From 2-12-FULL-42-15 sp964196565 (lineage in GTDB: Bacteria > Pseudomonadota > Gammaproteobacteria > Coxiellales > Coxiellaceae), in assembly GCA_964196565.1 (NCBI GenBank), contig CAXMUH010000119.1, positions 1 to 25,142 on the forward strand: a stretch of 25,142 bases of DNA. The letters run 5' to 3'. A program made the position numbers and the translations under genes. The notes below the pieces were generated by a model that saw nothing but the letters and a program-made list of their open reading frames with translations, did not search any database and was not told where the DNA came from. The first letter of the stretch is position 1. Every line of letters starts with the position of its first letter. Of this stretch, positions 13,979-21,367 are shown in pieces.

Positions 13979-15418
13979 ATGGAATGGGAAACAGTAATCG
14001 GCATAGAAGTTCATGTGCGATTAAAAACACAATCAAAAATATTCTCCGGTGCCGCTACGGCTTATGGCGCAAAAGCGAACACTCAAGCTTGCAGTGTGGA
14101 TTTAGCTTTTCCAGGCGTATTGCCGGTTTTAAATAAAGATACCGTTGCTCTCGCCGTGCGCTTTGGCGCGGCAATTGATGCCAACATCGCACAGCTTTCC
14201 GTGTTTGCCCGCAAAAATTATTTTTATCCAGATCTGCCTAAAGGTTATCAAATCAGTCAATTTGAACATCCCATTGTAGGCAAAGGTCATCTAAATATTC
14301 GGCTTGAAGATGGAAGCAGCAAAGACATTGGCATCACTCGTGCACATTTAGAAGAAGATGCAGGTAAATCAATGCATGAAAACATGAATGGCTCCACCGG
14401 TATTGATTTAAACCGCGCGGGCATCCCACTGCTAGAAATCGTTTCAGAACCCGATATACGTTCAAGTGCAGAGGCGATCGCCTATTTAAAAATGCTGCAT
14501 AATCTCGTGCGCTATATCGACATTTGTGATGGCAATATGCAAGAAGGTTCTTTTAAAGCGGATATTAATATTTCACTGCGCCCCAAAGGCCAAGCTGAAC
14601 TTGGCACCCGAGCTGAAATTAAAAACCTAAACTCATTTCGTTTTATCGAAAAAGCCATTGCCTTTGAGTTTGAACGTCAAAAAGAAATCTTAGAGGGCGG
14701 TGGAAGAGTCATTCAAGAAACGCGCCTATACAATCCAGATAAAGACGAAACGCGCTCGATGCGCAGCAAAGAAGAAGCCAATGATTATCGTTATTTCCCC
14801 GACCCTGACCTGTTGCCGGTTGAAATAAGTAAACAATATATCGAAGATATTAGAAAACAATTACCCGAATTACCCTGGGATAGATGCAATCGGTTTAAAA
14901 AGGATTATGGTTTAAAGGAACATGATGCCGAAATGCTAACCCATGATCTTGATACAGCGCTTTATTTTGAAACTGCCGTAAAAGTTGACGAAAAGATCTC
15001 ACCGAAAATGGTCGCCAACTGGATTAATGGCGATTTGACCGCAATCCTTAACAAAGAAAATAAATCCATTAACGAAGCACCCGTTACAGCTTTGAAGCTA
15101 GGCGAACTGTTATTGCGCGTCAGTGATCAAACTATTTCTCGTGATATTGCCAAAAAAGTATTTGAAGCGATGTGGCAAGGGGAAGGCAGCGCTGACGAAA
15201 TTATCGAAAAACAAGGCTTAAAACAAATCAGCGACAGTGGTGCGATTGAAAAAATTGTCGATGAAGTGATTCAAAATAACCCCACTCAAGTCGAACAATT
15301 CCGCGCTGGCAAAGAAAAATTAATCGCTTTTTTTGTTGGCCAAGTAATGAAAGTCAGCAAAGGCAAAGCCAATCCAGCGGCCGTTAATGAGCTACTGCTT
15401 AAAAAATTAAAATTATAG
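13979..15418 (+). CDS. gatB: Asp/Glu-tRNA amidotransferase subunit B
   Basis: A 479-aa subunit that phosphorylates the mischarged aminoacyl-tRNA and amidates it with ammonia channelled from GatA. It starts EWETVIGIEVHVRLKTQSK, a hallmark. The kinase/cradle domain includes CSVDLAFPGVLPVLN, NYFYPDLPKGYQISQ and RIKNLNSF-like AEIKNLNSFRFIEKAI. The C-terminal ~150 residues are the helical tRNA-binding and YqeY-like domains, ending GKANPAAVNELLLKKL. Ribosome site GAGGT before the ATG, 12 bases after gatA. Last gene of the operon; followed by repeats rather than a further gene. Confidence 0.97.
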   Translation: MEWETVIGIEVHVRLKTQSKIFSGAATAYGAKANTQACSVDLAFPGVLPVLNKDTVALAVRFGAAIDANIAQLSVFARKNYFYPDLPKGYQISQFEHPIVGKGHLNIRLEDGSSKDIGITRAHLEEDAGKSMHENMNGSTGIDLNRAGIPLLEIVSEPDIRSSAEAIAYLKMLHNLVRYIDICDGNMQEGSFKADINISLRPKGQAELGTRAEIKNLNSFRFIEKAIAFEFERQKEILEGGGRVIQETRLYNPDKDETRSMRSKEEANDYRYFPDPDLLPVEISKQYIEDIRKQLPELPWDRCNRFKKDYGLKEHDAEMLTHDLDTALYFETAVKVDEKISPKMVANWINGDLTAILNKENKSINEAPVTALKLGELLLRVSDQTISRDIAKKVFEAMWQGEGSADEIIEKQGLKQISDSGAIEKIVDEVIQNNPTQVEQFRAGKEKLIAFFVGQVMKVSKGKANPAAVNELLLKKLKL

Positions 15419-15430
15419 CGGTTGAAGTAA

Positions 15431-15474
15431 TCTCACCAAGTTATGCAAAATATCTAATTATTTTAAAAACAACA
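15431..15474. repeat. 44-bp direct repeat, left copy
   Basis: Begins tctcaccaagttatgc and is identical over 44 bp to 18331-18374. The two are exactly 2900 bp apart and bracket the 788-aa gene. This copy lies 12 bp past the gatB stop. Confidence 0.92.
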
Positions 15475-15516
15475 GTAAGCGGTGTTTGAAGTACATGTAG
15501 TTAAAACACCGCTTAC
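15475..15516. terminator. 13-bp perfect hairpin next to the left 44-bp repeat
   Basis: GTAAGCGGTGTTT (15475-15487) and AAACACCGCTTAC (15504-15516) pair without mismatch around a 16-base loop that contains TACATGTA. It could end gatCAB transcription, but the lack of a T-run and an echo of its loop and right arm beside the other 44-bp repeat suggest it is part of the repeat element. Confidence 0.55.
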
Positions 15517-15540
15517 GATTCAGAATATTTTAAGCAACAA

Positions 15541-15735
15541 GGACACGCTACGCGTGAACCAAGGTTTGGAAGGGGTTTGCACCCCTCCCAAACCCGCGCA
15601 CTAAGATGCCTTTGATTTGTAAAATCAAAGGGTGCGCTCCTACCGCCCTGAAGGGCGGGGTCTCAAACCGAAAAGGTATATGATAAAGCAGCCAAGATTG
15701 CTGTTTTTAAATTGGTCAGCTCAATCTTAGCTGCA
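15541..15735. other. Cluster of palindromes between gatB and the 788-aa gene
   Basis: The gene-free 15419-15746 holds, besides the 44-bp repeat and its hairpin: CACGC/GCGTG (15544-15556), GGTTTGGAAGGGGT/ACCCCTCCCAAACC (15563-15594, one mismatch), a nested pair with outer GCGCAC/GTGCGC and inner CCTTTGATTT/AAATCAAAGG (15596-15637), CCGCCCT/AGGGCGG (15643-15658), and an imperfect CAGCCAAGATTG / CAATCTTAGCTG pair (from about 15690 to 15733). The last could terminate the minus-strand gene that ends at 15747. Confidence 0.55.
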
Positions 15736-15746
15736 GCCTCAAATAG

Positions 15747-18113
15747 TTATTGAGGATAGTAAGTGGAGGTAGCACAACGTGGTGATGCTTCCCCTTCCCT
15801 CATCGGTGGTGCAGATGGTGGAGGTATAGAATTCAATGTAAATAATGAATTATAACCTTCAGAACCTTCTGGCGTTGGTATTGATCTGTTATGTTTCATT
15901 AATAGTAAGATTCCAATACCAGCCAATACTAGACCAACAGGGCCTAGAGTAAAGGTTAATGCAGCCGATAAAAAGCCTGTAGCAACAATCGATAAAATAC
16001 TGACATTTACACAGGTCGCAAGTCCAGCAGACAAGAGCATACGTCCAACTAATTGTCTATCAAATGATGCAGATGACGTTGGCATAGCAACAAAAACAGG
16101 CTGCACAGGCTCCGGTTTAACAAAGTGGGCTTTTAATAGTCCCATTTGTTGGTCAGAAAACTCAAGTGGAAGAACCAGGTTTCCTATAAGTTCCTCTCCA
16201 TGTCTTCCAGCCAAAGTATCAGACATAATTGACATTAAATTGTGATCAAAGACACCGACTCGTTTTGTTAAACAGAAAAAAAGACTTTGAATTTCTTGTC
16301 CTTGCAAAAAGCATTGCTTAAAATCAGGATTAAGTGGATTCAGCGCGGTTGCAAAATAAAGTCTTGCACAAACAATCTGGTTTTTTGTCGCGCCTGAAAT
16401 CTTTATGCTGTTTAACTCGTTAAACACCTCACGGTAAATATCATTATTGCTATCATTATTCAGCGTCGCAAACCAAAGTAATGTATCAATATGTTGTTGA
16501 CTTCCAGGTTCACACAGCTTGGTGATTTTTCTCCACTGTGCAACTAAAAACTCCCTGGGCGCACGATTTTCGAGTGGATTTGCCTCATAATTATCATTAA
16601 CAAATCGCGTATAGGCCATCAAGTAATTCACTAACCTTGGGGAAATGCCAAATGATTTACCACTCCGTTGTAATAAGGTTTTCCTTGTCGACTCCATTGC
16701 CCTAAGCGATTGCAATGTCTGATGGTCAACATCGAGATGTCGATTATCCAGCTCTTCTTCAATATGACGAGAAATTAATCCTGATACAATATCGTAATTA
16801 GAATGAAGCTTATTTCCTAATGTAAGCTTACAGACCTTAATTAATAGCTGCGGATCAACATTTATATTACCGCGATTCATCGCTTGTAAATAACTAGACA
16901 CCGCTTGATCGATGCTGCCATTTTTAAGTAATGTTTGTGCTACACGGATCATATCTGCATAACCCAATGGCTTTAGCAGAATATTTTCCACATCACCACC
17001 TTTTTTATATTCAAGGTCGTCCGTTTGATTAAAGGCTATTGGAGCTTCTCTGGCTTGATTTTCATTATAGCCTTTTTTTAACGCGCAATGCTGGATAATA
17101 CTTTGAAACAATGGATAGCGCTGGAATAAGTCTTGCAACATTTTACTCTTATTGAGTTCTGAAAGCGTATCCTCAGCTCTTGCAATTAAAGTCAGCGCCA
17201 ATGAAGATAAAATTAAGTTGATTGCACCTATTTTGCGTTGATCTCTCGACTCAAGCATGGCTAGAATTTTAATTAAGTCAGTTGCAGTAAAGTCATCACA
17301 CTTTAAGCTATCACCAGACCACAAAAAACCAACCTCTTTATCGATGAGAAAAGGATGGTTTGATGCGACAAATGCCATGCGGTTATCTTTTCTGAGACTG
17401 TTTAAAAAGCCGATAAGCGTAGCACGGTCAGTTTCTGCAGATCCCAATCTAAAATCATTATAATTATGTCTGGTTACAAGCGTATTACATTCATCGGTAG
17501 TAATATCAAACAAGCGTAGAAATGTGGCAAGTGCTCTAGTTGATTTTTTTGCACTTTCAAATAGCGTTGCTCGTAGAGTTCGCTGATTATCTTGGTTTAA
17601 CTTTCGGTAAAAGGGACCAAATAATTTGTCATTAGCAATGTATCTTGTAATCGCGCATTTATCATTTTCAATAAGTTTATTCCATCGAAAAGATAAAAGT
17701 AGGTACGATGATTTGGCCAGTCTATTTAAGCCTAACTCAGAAATTTTCGCTAGATTAAATTTTGAATCATCGTAAAGTAGGTAATAATTATTCATTGCGA
17801 TTCTGCAGAATTCTTCTAAAGACATTCCACTCTTATCCGTAAACTCTTCATACTGCTTATCTGCAAACCTGAGGCTTAAGAAAAAATTAAGCCAATGTCG
17901 AAGTTTTTGGCTTGCTCGAATTCTAGTTGCCACTTCTTTATATGTAACTTTTGTGCCTAAGTTTGGATTGTACTGCCCTGTTTCAAGTAGCCCATAGCTG
18001 TGCTTACTCGAACTTGCGCGATAACCCGCTTTAGATTCTTTCGCTTCTGCGTTTGCTACATTTGCTGGAATATTGGGAGTGATTACAACTGTACCTGGCG
18101 TATTATTTCTCAT
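15747..18113 (-). CDS. Large effector-like protein with C-terminal membrane hairpin
   Basis: A 788-aa protein I do not recognise. An AGAGGA ribosome site precedes the ATG at 18113, so it is probably expressed. The N-terminal ~55 residues are polar and likely disordered. Residues about 56-665 look alpha-helical with no known motif; a TPR-like stretch occurs near 385-412 (ADMIRVAQTLLKNGSIDQAV, then SSYLQAM). Residues about 688-739 form two closely spaced hydrophobic helices separated by a short turn (a membrane hairpin). The last ~45 residues are polar and proline-rich, with IPPPSAPP containing PSAP at 766-769, then EGEAS and YYPQ. Large orphan size, a late membrane hairpin and a flexible tail with small and acidic residues are frequent in Dot/Icm-type effectors, but no secretion gene is in the window. 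It lies alone between 44-bp direct repeats, which suggests acquisition as a cassette. Confidence 0.75.
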   Translation of the reverse strand: MRNNTPGTVVITPNIPANVANAEAKESKAGYRASSSKHSYGLLETGQYNPNLGTKVTYKEVATRIRASQKLRHWLNFFLSLRFADKQYEEFTDKSGMSLEEFCRIAMNNYYLLYDDSKFNLAKISELGLNRLAKSSYLLLSFRWNKLIENDKCAITRYIANDKLFGPFYRKLNQDNQRTLRATLFESAKKSTRALATFLRLFDITTDECNTLVTRHNYNDFRLGSAETDRATLIGFLNSLRKDNRMAFVASNHPFLIDKEVGFLWSGDSLKCDDFTATDLIKILAMLESRDQRKIGAINLILSSLALTLIARAEDTLSELNKSKMLQDLFQRYPLFQSIIQHCALKKGYNENQAREAPIAFNQTDDLEYKKGGDVENILLKPLGYADMIRVAQTLLKNGSIDQAVSSYLQAMNRGNINVDPQLLIKVCKLTLGNKLHSNYDIVSGLISRHIEEELDNRHLDVDHQTLQSLRAMESTRKTLLQRSGKSFGISPRLVNYLMAYTRFVNDNYEANPLENRAPREFLVAQWRKITKLCEPGSQQHIDTLLWFATLNNDSNNDIYREVFNELNSIKISGATKNQIVCARLYFATALNPLNPDFKQCFLQGQEIQSLFFCLTKRVGVFDHNLMSIMSDTLAGRHGEELIGNLVLPLEFSDQQMGLLKAHFVKPEPVQPVFVAMPTSSASFDRQLVGRMLLSAGLATCVNVSILSIVATGFLSAALTFTLGPVGLVLAGIGILLLMKHNRSIPTPEGSEGYNSLFTLNSIPPPSAPPMREGEASPRCATSTYYPQ

Positions 18114-18330
18114 ATTAATTTCCTCTATGTTTTAGTCTTGATTACTATGGTATAGATCTTCTAAGTTGAGAAAAATAAGCAAATAGAATCACACTGTTTC
18201 TTTTAGCATTCCATTTACGCATGTTGAAGATAAAATGATATAAAACAATGATCTATATGCCTAGTTATTTGACGAGTAGTGTGCTGGATTACCGCGGCAC
18301 CCAACTACATGTAGTTAAAGGGTCGCTTAC
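18114..18330. other. Upstream region of the 788-aa gene up to the right repeat
   Basis: AT-rich, no coding frame. Must hold the promoter of the minus-strand gene. Near its right end, AACTACATGTAGTT (18303-18316) is a perfect 14-bp palindrome followed by gcttac (18325-18330), echoing the loop and right arm of the hairpin at 15475-15516. Confidence 0.5.
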
Positions 18331-18374
18331 TCTCACCAAGTTATGCAAAATATCTAATTATTTTAAAAACAACA
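18331..18374. repeat. 44-bp direct repeat, right copy
   Basis: Identical to 15431-15474. It contains aagttatgc (18338-18346), whose inverted copy gcataactt is at 18407-18415, directly before the toxin gene start; this inverted pair is absent around the left copy. Confidence 0.92.
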
Positions 18375-18415
18375 TGTTACGTCACAAAAAGGCTGGGCCG
18401 GGTGTCGCATAACTT

Positions 18416-18742
18416 TTGGATAACCTAAAACCTATCTCTTTTGTGGGAAATTCGCTGTCATTGATTAGAGATTTTCCAGAAGACGTTAAAAGAGCTATAG
18501 GATATCAGCTTGATCGTGTGCAACGTGGTTATGATCCGGATAACTGGAAGCCGATGAAAACGATAGGCGCTGGCGTAAGAGAAATTAGAGTACGTGATAA
18601 GTCAGGTGCATTTCGGGTGATTTATATCGTGCAGCATGGTGAGTAAGTATTTGTGCTCCATGCATTTCAGAAAAAAACTGAGAAAACAGCGAAGCAAGAT
18701 TTAGATCTTGCAAAAACAAGACATCGTACTTTAACTACTTAA
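18416..18742 (+). pseudogene. HigB/Gp49-type (RelE fold) toxin gene with in-frame stop
   Basis: Encodes a phage-derived Gp49-like / HigB-family mRNA interferase, the ribosome-dependent toxin of a toxin-antitoxin pair. Residues 1-76 (LKPISFVGNSL, RDFPEDVKRAIGYQLDRVQR, WKPMKTIGAGVREIRV, GAFRVIYI) are followed by TAA (18644-18646). The same frame then continues for 31 codons as VFVLHAFQKKTEKTAKQDLD and LAKTRHRTL, which is the normal family C-terminus, to a TAA at 18740-18742. So one nonsense codon splits a gene of about 108 codons. The lost part includes the conserved FQKKT segment needed for the fold and active site. The only in-frame start is TTG at 18416, with no good ribosome site. The right 44-bp repeat ends 41 bp upstream and may have replaced the native promoter. 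The antitoxin follows 13 bp later. Confidence 0.85.
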
Positions 18743-18755
18743 AAAGGAATGTGGC

Positions 18756-19034
18756 ATGAAAAATCAAAAATACGAGAGTGTCTGGGATGCCATTGAAAAT
18801 ACCAAAGCCCAAGCTGCAAGCATGAAGGCTAGATCTGAACTTATGATTGCTTTACGCGATATAATTGAGCGCATGGAAGGGACGCAAACTGAGGCCGCCA
18901 AAAAATTAGGTGTCACCCAGCCACGTTTAAATGATCTTTTGCGTGGACGCATTGATCGTTTTAGTTTAGATGCTCTGTTTGATTTGGCTGTGCGAGCTGG
19001 TTTAGAGGTGCACTTAACGTTAAAGGCTGCATGA
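18756..19034 (+). CDS. XRE-family antitoxin (HigA-like)
   Basis: A 92-aa helix-turn-helix protein of the type paired with Gp49-like toxins; it would neutralise the toxin and repress the operon. The HTH is at about residues 38-80: RDIIERMEGTQTEAAKKLGV, then TQPRLNDLLRGRIDRFSLD as recognition helix and following turn, ending LFDLAVRAGLEVHLTL. An AAAAAGGA ribosome site precedes the ATG. It is intact although the toxin upstream carries a stop, so it may survive as an orphan repressor or as protection against related toxins. A long hairpin (19063-19125) follows. Confidence 0.9.
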   Translation: MKNQKYESVWDAIENTKAQAASMKARSELMIALRDIIERMEGTQTEAAKKLGVTQPRLNDLLRGRIDRFSLDALFDLAVRAGLEVHLTLKAA

Positions 19035-19062
19035 ATTTTTGCGATGGCGTCACAAACAGTGA

Positions 19063-19125
19063 GACCGGCTCTGGCAAAACAGGCAATTTCTCAAAATGAT
19101 TTTGCATGATTTGCCAGAGCCGGTC
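19063..19125. terminator. 16-bp perfect inverted repeat between converging genes
   Basis: GACCGGCTCTGGCAAA (19063-19078) and TTTGCCAGAGCCGGTC (19110-19125) pair perfectly around a 31-base loop that itself contains CAAAAT/ATTTTG. It lies between the antitoxin stop (19034) and the stop of the minus-strand gene (19135). It may end both transcripts, or be a small repeat insertion, since there is no T-run. Confidence 0.6.
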
Positions 19126-19134
19126 CGAAATCCT

Positions 19135-20076
19135 CTAACTATTACTCGGTACGTTTTCTTTTTCATCTTGTGGTTGCAGAGCACAAGCAGAAGTATTAAA
19201 CACGCTGCAGTGAAAAAAATTATTGACTCTCACCTTTCGCATATTCGTTTGTATTGGCTTATATCGCGCCTCTATTCGCGCTGCAATAGAAGGTGAAAAT
19301 TTGCGAGCAAAAACTTTAACAGCATTACTCGATGGCAATATTTTCGAAAATGAAGCATCATCCAGTTGAAGAAATCTTTCTAAAATTTGCTTTTGATACG
19401 GCGCTGGAAGCTTACTTAATATGCTAATCAACTCTCTATCGTTAGGGATATGGCGGGTAAAATCAGCATCCGTTGCGAGGAATTTTTCAACAAGTCCATG
19501 AGCATGAGCACTGTTGTATAAAGCGATATTGCCGAGCAATGTTTGTTTATCTGGAAATATTCTATCAAACGTACTTTGATCAGAGACAATTCGATCAATT
19601 AACTGGATTTGCCAAGCTGGAAATTCGTTGTGTAACGCTCTAAAATCTCTTTCATTTGTAAAAATATGAGTAAAAAATCCTGCGTTAGTTAACAAAGCAG
19701 GTAAAATGCTGGATTGCAAATTTCGCAACTGAGGGTTATGCAAAAGCCAAGACAGCGTATAACGTTTAATAAAAACCTTCTTCATGAGATAATCAAAGTT
19801 AATAATAAGCTTTATCGATGTATCTGTATGTGATGAGTGTTGGCTTAAAAAATCAGAGTAAACCTTTTGTAAAGTTTCTTCGCGGGGGCTTACACGATCT
19901 AAGTAAAATTCAATTTTCTCAAAATCTAGAAACAAAACACCCTTCATAAAATCAGTGTTCTGGATAAAAAAATCAGTTATGTTTAGATCCTCAAACATAA
20001 CATACTCTAGTACGATTTTTTGTAAATCAGGAATTAACTGGCTAAATATTGGATCTGGTTCTGTTAATGATCGCAT
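19135..20076 (-). CDS. Helical-repeat protein with F-box-like N-terminus, candidate effector
   Basis: A 313-aa protein with no assigned family. The N-terminus PIFSQLIPDLQKIVLEYVMF has the spacing of an F-box-like start seen in Legionella-type host-directed proteins; the resemblance is weak. Residues 135-272 form about four repeats of 35-37 residues, each opening with F-x-x-(I/H)-(F/I/L)-(P/T), a central Leu-rich helix and a second helix ending before D/S: they begin at F135, F170, F206 and F243. This suggests an alpha-solenoid. The C-terminus is basic then polar (QPQDEKENVPSNS), acidic as in some Dot/Icm signals. There are no membrane segments or signal peptide. An AGAGAG site precedes the ATG at 20076. 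It is divergent from the lysine-type operon. The host-directed role is inference. Confidence 0.75.
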   Translation of the reverse strand: MRSLTEPDPIFSQLIPDLQKIVLEYVMFEDLNITDFFIQNTDFMKGVLFLDFEKIEFYLDRVSPREETLQKVYSDFLSQHSSHTDTSIKLIINFDYLMKKVFIKRYTLSWLLHNPQLRNLQSSILPALLTNAGFFTHIFTNERDFRALHNEFPAWQIQLIDRIVSDQSTFDRIFPDKQTLLGNIALYNSAHAHGLVEKFLATDADFTRHIPNDRELISILSKLPAPYQKQILERFLQLDDASFSKILPSSNAVKVFARKFSPSIAARIEARYKPIQTNMRKVRVNNFFHCSVFNTSACALQPQDEKENVPSNS

Positions 20077-20123
20077 TTTACTTCTCTCTTTTGGGTTACT
20101 TATTCTCTAATACATTAAGTAAT

Positions 20124-20137
20124 TATACTGCAGTATA
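20124..20137. promoter_or_regulatory. Perfect 14-bp palindrome between divergent genes
   Basis: TATACTGCAGTATA, fully symmetrical, 47 bp before the start of the 313-aa gene and about 130 bp before the saccharopine-dehydrogenase-like gene. It has the size of an operator for a dimeric repressor, but the regulator is unknown. No lysine riboswitch can be made out in the 193-bp gap. Confidence 0.35.
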
Positions 20138-20269
20138 GTTAAGATAATATTAAAACCACCAACTAAAAGATTTTTAAAATGGAATAATTTTATCTGCTTG
20201 TTTTATTTGATTTTTTATAACAAAAAAAGCAAGCCACAGCTGCTATTCTTAATAAGAGGGATAACACAG

Positions 20270-21367
20270 ATGAAGCAGCACCATATTTTGATCGCGGGGG
20301 CAGGACATATTGGCAAAGCCATTGCGCATTTGTTGTCTAATACAAAGCAATTTAAAGTCACTCTGGCTGATATCGTGCTTCCACATATTCCCAAAACACT
20401 AAAAGAAATGAAATCCATTCAATTTGTCAAAATTGATATAAAAGACCAAGTTAAAGTGGGTGAACTTATTCAAAAAGAAGAAATCACGGCTGTAGTTTCA
20501 TGTCTTCCCTATTTTTGTAATGAAAGCATTGCCGACACCGCCTTCCATAATAAAATTCAGTATTTTGATCTGACCGAAGATATCGAAACCTCAAAATTTG
20601 TGCGCGAATTATCGAGTAATTCCAAACAAGCGTTTGTACCCCAATGCGGATTAGCGCCCGGTTTTATTAATATCATTGCCAATGATTTAATGCAGAAATT
20701 TGATGAACTCGATAGTGTTAAATTGCGCTGCGGCGGACTTCCCATCAATGCAAGCAACGAATTAAAATATGCATTTACCTGGTCAGTCGATGGTTTGATT
20801 AACGAGTATAATAAGCCGTGTGAATCGATAAAAAATGGAAAAATCATTAAAGCATCCCCGCTTGAAAATAAAGAAGAGATTCAAATTGACGGCTTAAAAT
20901 ATGAGGCGTTTAATACTTCCGGCGGAATTGGTAGTTTAACTCGAAGCTATAAAGGCAAACTCAATACGCTTAACTACAAAACCATTCGTTATCCGGGGCA
21001 CTGTGATCGAATACGATTTTTAATGCAGGATCTTAAATTAGGCCAAGATACCGAAACGCTAAAAAAAATATTACTCAACGCCATACCACATACGACGGAT
21101 GATGTGGTCATCGTTTTTGTATCGGTTAACGGTAAACAACACGATAAATTAGAAAAAATAAGCTTTGTACGCAAATATTATCCTGTTTGCATCGATAAAA
21201 TACCCTACAGCGCACTACAGATTACCACCGCAGCTTCGGCTTCTGCTGTTATTAATATAGTCATGCACAATCCAACTCAATATCAAGGCTATATCGAACA
21301 AGAAGAATTTCAACTTAACAATTTACTCGACAGTCCATTTGGACAATATCTACAGGGCAAACAATGA
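20270..21367 (+). CDS. Saccharopine dehydrogenase / lysine 6-dehydrogenase family enzyme
   Basis: A 365-aa NAD(P)-dependent oxidoreductase. The Rossmann motif is at the very start: HILIAGAGHIGKAIAHLL (GxGxxG), with ADIV at the end of strand 2. VSCLPYFCNESIADTAFHN and QCGLAPGFINIIANDLM are typical of the saccharopine-dehydrogenase superfamily, and KLRCGGLP, FTWSVDGLINEY and GIGSLTRSYKGKLNTLNYKT continue it into the substrate domain. Members cleave saccharopine to aminoadipate semialdehyde plus glutamate, or oxidise lysine directly at the epsilon-amino group; sequence alone does not decide which. The ATG at 20270 has AAGAGGG 9 bases upstream; an earlier in-frame ATG (20198) lacks this and precedes the Rossmann strand by a non-conserved extension. 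The stop overlaps the next ATG (ATGA), and that gene oxidises the semialdehyde this one would make. Confidence 0.88.
   Translation: MKQHHILIAGAGHIGKAIAHLLSNTKQFKVTLADIVLPHIPKTLKEMKSIQFVKIDIKDQVKVGELIQKEEITAVVSCLPYFCNESIADTAFHNKIQYFDLTEDIETSKFVRELSSNSKQAFVPQCGLAPGFINIIANDLMQKFDELDSVKLRCGGLPINASNELKYAFTWSVDGLINEYNKPCESIKNGKIIKASPLENKEEIQIDGLKYEAFNTSGGIGSLTRSYKGKLNTLNYKTIRYPGHCDRIRFLMQDLKLGQDTETLKKILLNAIPHTTDDVVIVFVSVNGKQHDKLEKISFVRKYYPVCIDKIPYSALQITTAASASAVINIVMHNPTQYQGYIEQEEFQLNNLLDSPFGQYLQGKQ

Noticed and set aside
15431..18374. Intact insertion sequence or integron bounded by the 44-bp repeats
   Set aside because: The enclosed protein has no transposase or integrase motif, and the repeats are direct without clear terminal inverted repeats.
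18644..18646. Programmed read-through or recoding of the TAA in the toxin
   Set aside because: No recoding signal visible, and TAA is not a usual recoded stop; a nonsense mutation explains it better.
20077..20269. Lysine riboswitch before the saccharopine-dehydrogenase-like gene
   Set aside because: The gap is AT-rich and I cannot form the required helices or terminator; only a 14-bp palindrome stands out.
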